NCBI RefSeq assembly: GCF_001613045.1 | Contig: NZ_BDBP01000016.1 | Span: 1 to 64,000 of the forward strand | Length of the DNA stretch: 64,000 nucleotides | Direction: 5' to 3' | Origin: Nocardia lijiangensis NBRC 108240 | GTDB lineage: Bacteria; Actinomycetota; Actinomycetes; Mycobacteriales; Mycobacteriaceae | Shown here: positions 63,891 through 64,000 of the stretch, piece by piece | Layout: each line of letters begins with the position of its first letter | Position numbering within the stretch: the stretch's first letter is position 1 | Notes under the pieces: generated by a model | Databases searched by the model: none | The model's input: only the letters and a program-made list of their open reading frames with translations | What the model was told of the DNA's origin: nothing | Position numbers and translations under genes: made by a program

Positions 63891-64000
63891 TATTGTTCCA
63901 GCTCTTCCTACGGTCACCGTGACTCGTCGACGAAATCTCGTCTACGAGACAGAATTCCGATGCATTACGGGTGATCGCGGCACGGGCTTTCCACCCGTGC
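63891..64000. other. Region upstream of the PKS start, with two inverted repeats
   Basis: CTCGTCGACGA (63923-63933) and TCGTCTACGAG (63938-63948) form a stem with one mismatch. GCACGGG (63980-63986) and CCCGTGC (63994-64000) form a 7-bp stem that ends exactly at the window edge. The second may be the terminator or attenuator before this gene or part of a larger hairpin. The RBS of the PKS lies at about 63898-63904. Confidence 0.45.

Noticed and set aside
63980..64000. Possible CRISPR or attachment-like repeat at the window edge
   Set aside because: Only a single short inverted repeat; no array or duplicate was found. Kept only as a hairpin.

Overview
The window is high-GC actinobacterial chromosome and most likely comes from Nocardia or a close relative. 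The evidence is the gene content: a SigK/RskA pair, a DUF3068 (PorA-type) and DUF2613 envelope operon, a Gly-zipper secreted protein of the nocardial DUF8020 type, a stand-alone LigD polymerase domain, two P450s, a SAV2177-type methyltransferase and many SDR, TetR and MarR genes. The genus is an inference; no rRNA or tRNA gene was found.

The left part (1-37 kb) is a mosaic of short transcription units. 1-12.4 kb: the tail of a discoidin-like protein, a bile-acid/Na+ family transporter, a thiolase and SDR pair, CsbD, a divergent MarR/DoxX pair with a palindromic operator, a TetR regulator, a sirtuin, an 87-bp tandem repeat, a divergent SRPBCC/TetR pair with a 22-bp operator, a Rho-N-like small protein, an AI-2E family transporter, another SDR and an Lrp-type regulator. 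12.4-28.6 kb: a lactate 2-monooxygenase-like enzyme, a methyltransferase/MerR unit, two P450s, another methyltransferase, the LigD polymerase domain, small secreted proteins, a TerD-AIM24 fusion, a STAS/HATPase switch protein, PhoD, a sigK-rskA operon followed by a 57-residue gene, and an amidase. 28.9-34.9 kb: a membrane-anchored metal-binding protein, a NUDIX hydrolase, the DUF8020-like protein, an ImmA/IrrE protease with a MAB_1171c-like membrane partner, and the DUF3068/DUF2613 envelope operon with a probable 45-codon leading gene.

The right part (35.4-64 kb) is one edge of a type I modular polyketide cluster: an LCM-family methyltransferase, a type II thioesterase, and convergent to them one giant gene (8909 residues, minus strand). 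It encodes an N-terminal docking helix, five KS-AT-DH-KR-ACP modules and a terminal thioesterase. All five ATs carry malonyl-type signatures. DH2 and DH3 lack the glycine of the HxxxGxxxxP motif. The docking helix implies at least one upstream PKS subunit beyond position 64000. The product is unknown. Domain composition predicts an unbranched, reduced or polyene chain released by the terminal TE, with TEII editing and the methyltransferase as a possible tailoring step.

Coordinates of domains inside the PKS are approximate, except for the catalytic residues, which were placed codon by codon.
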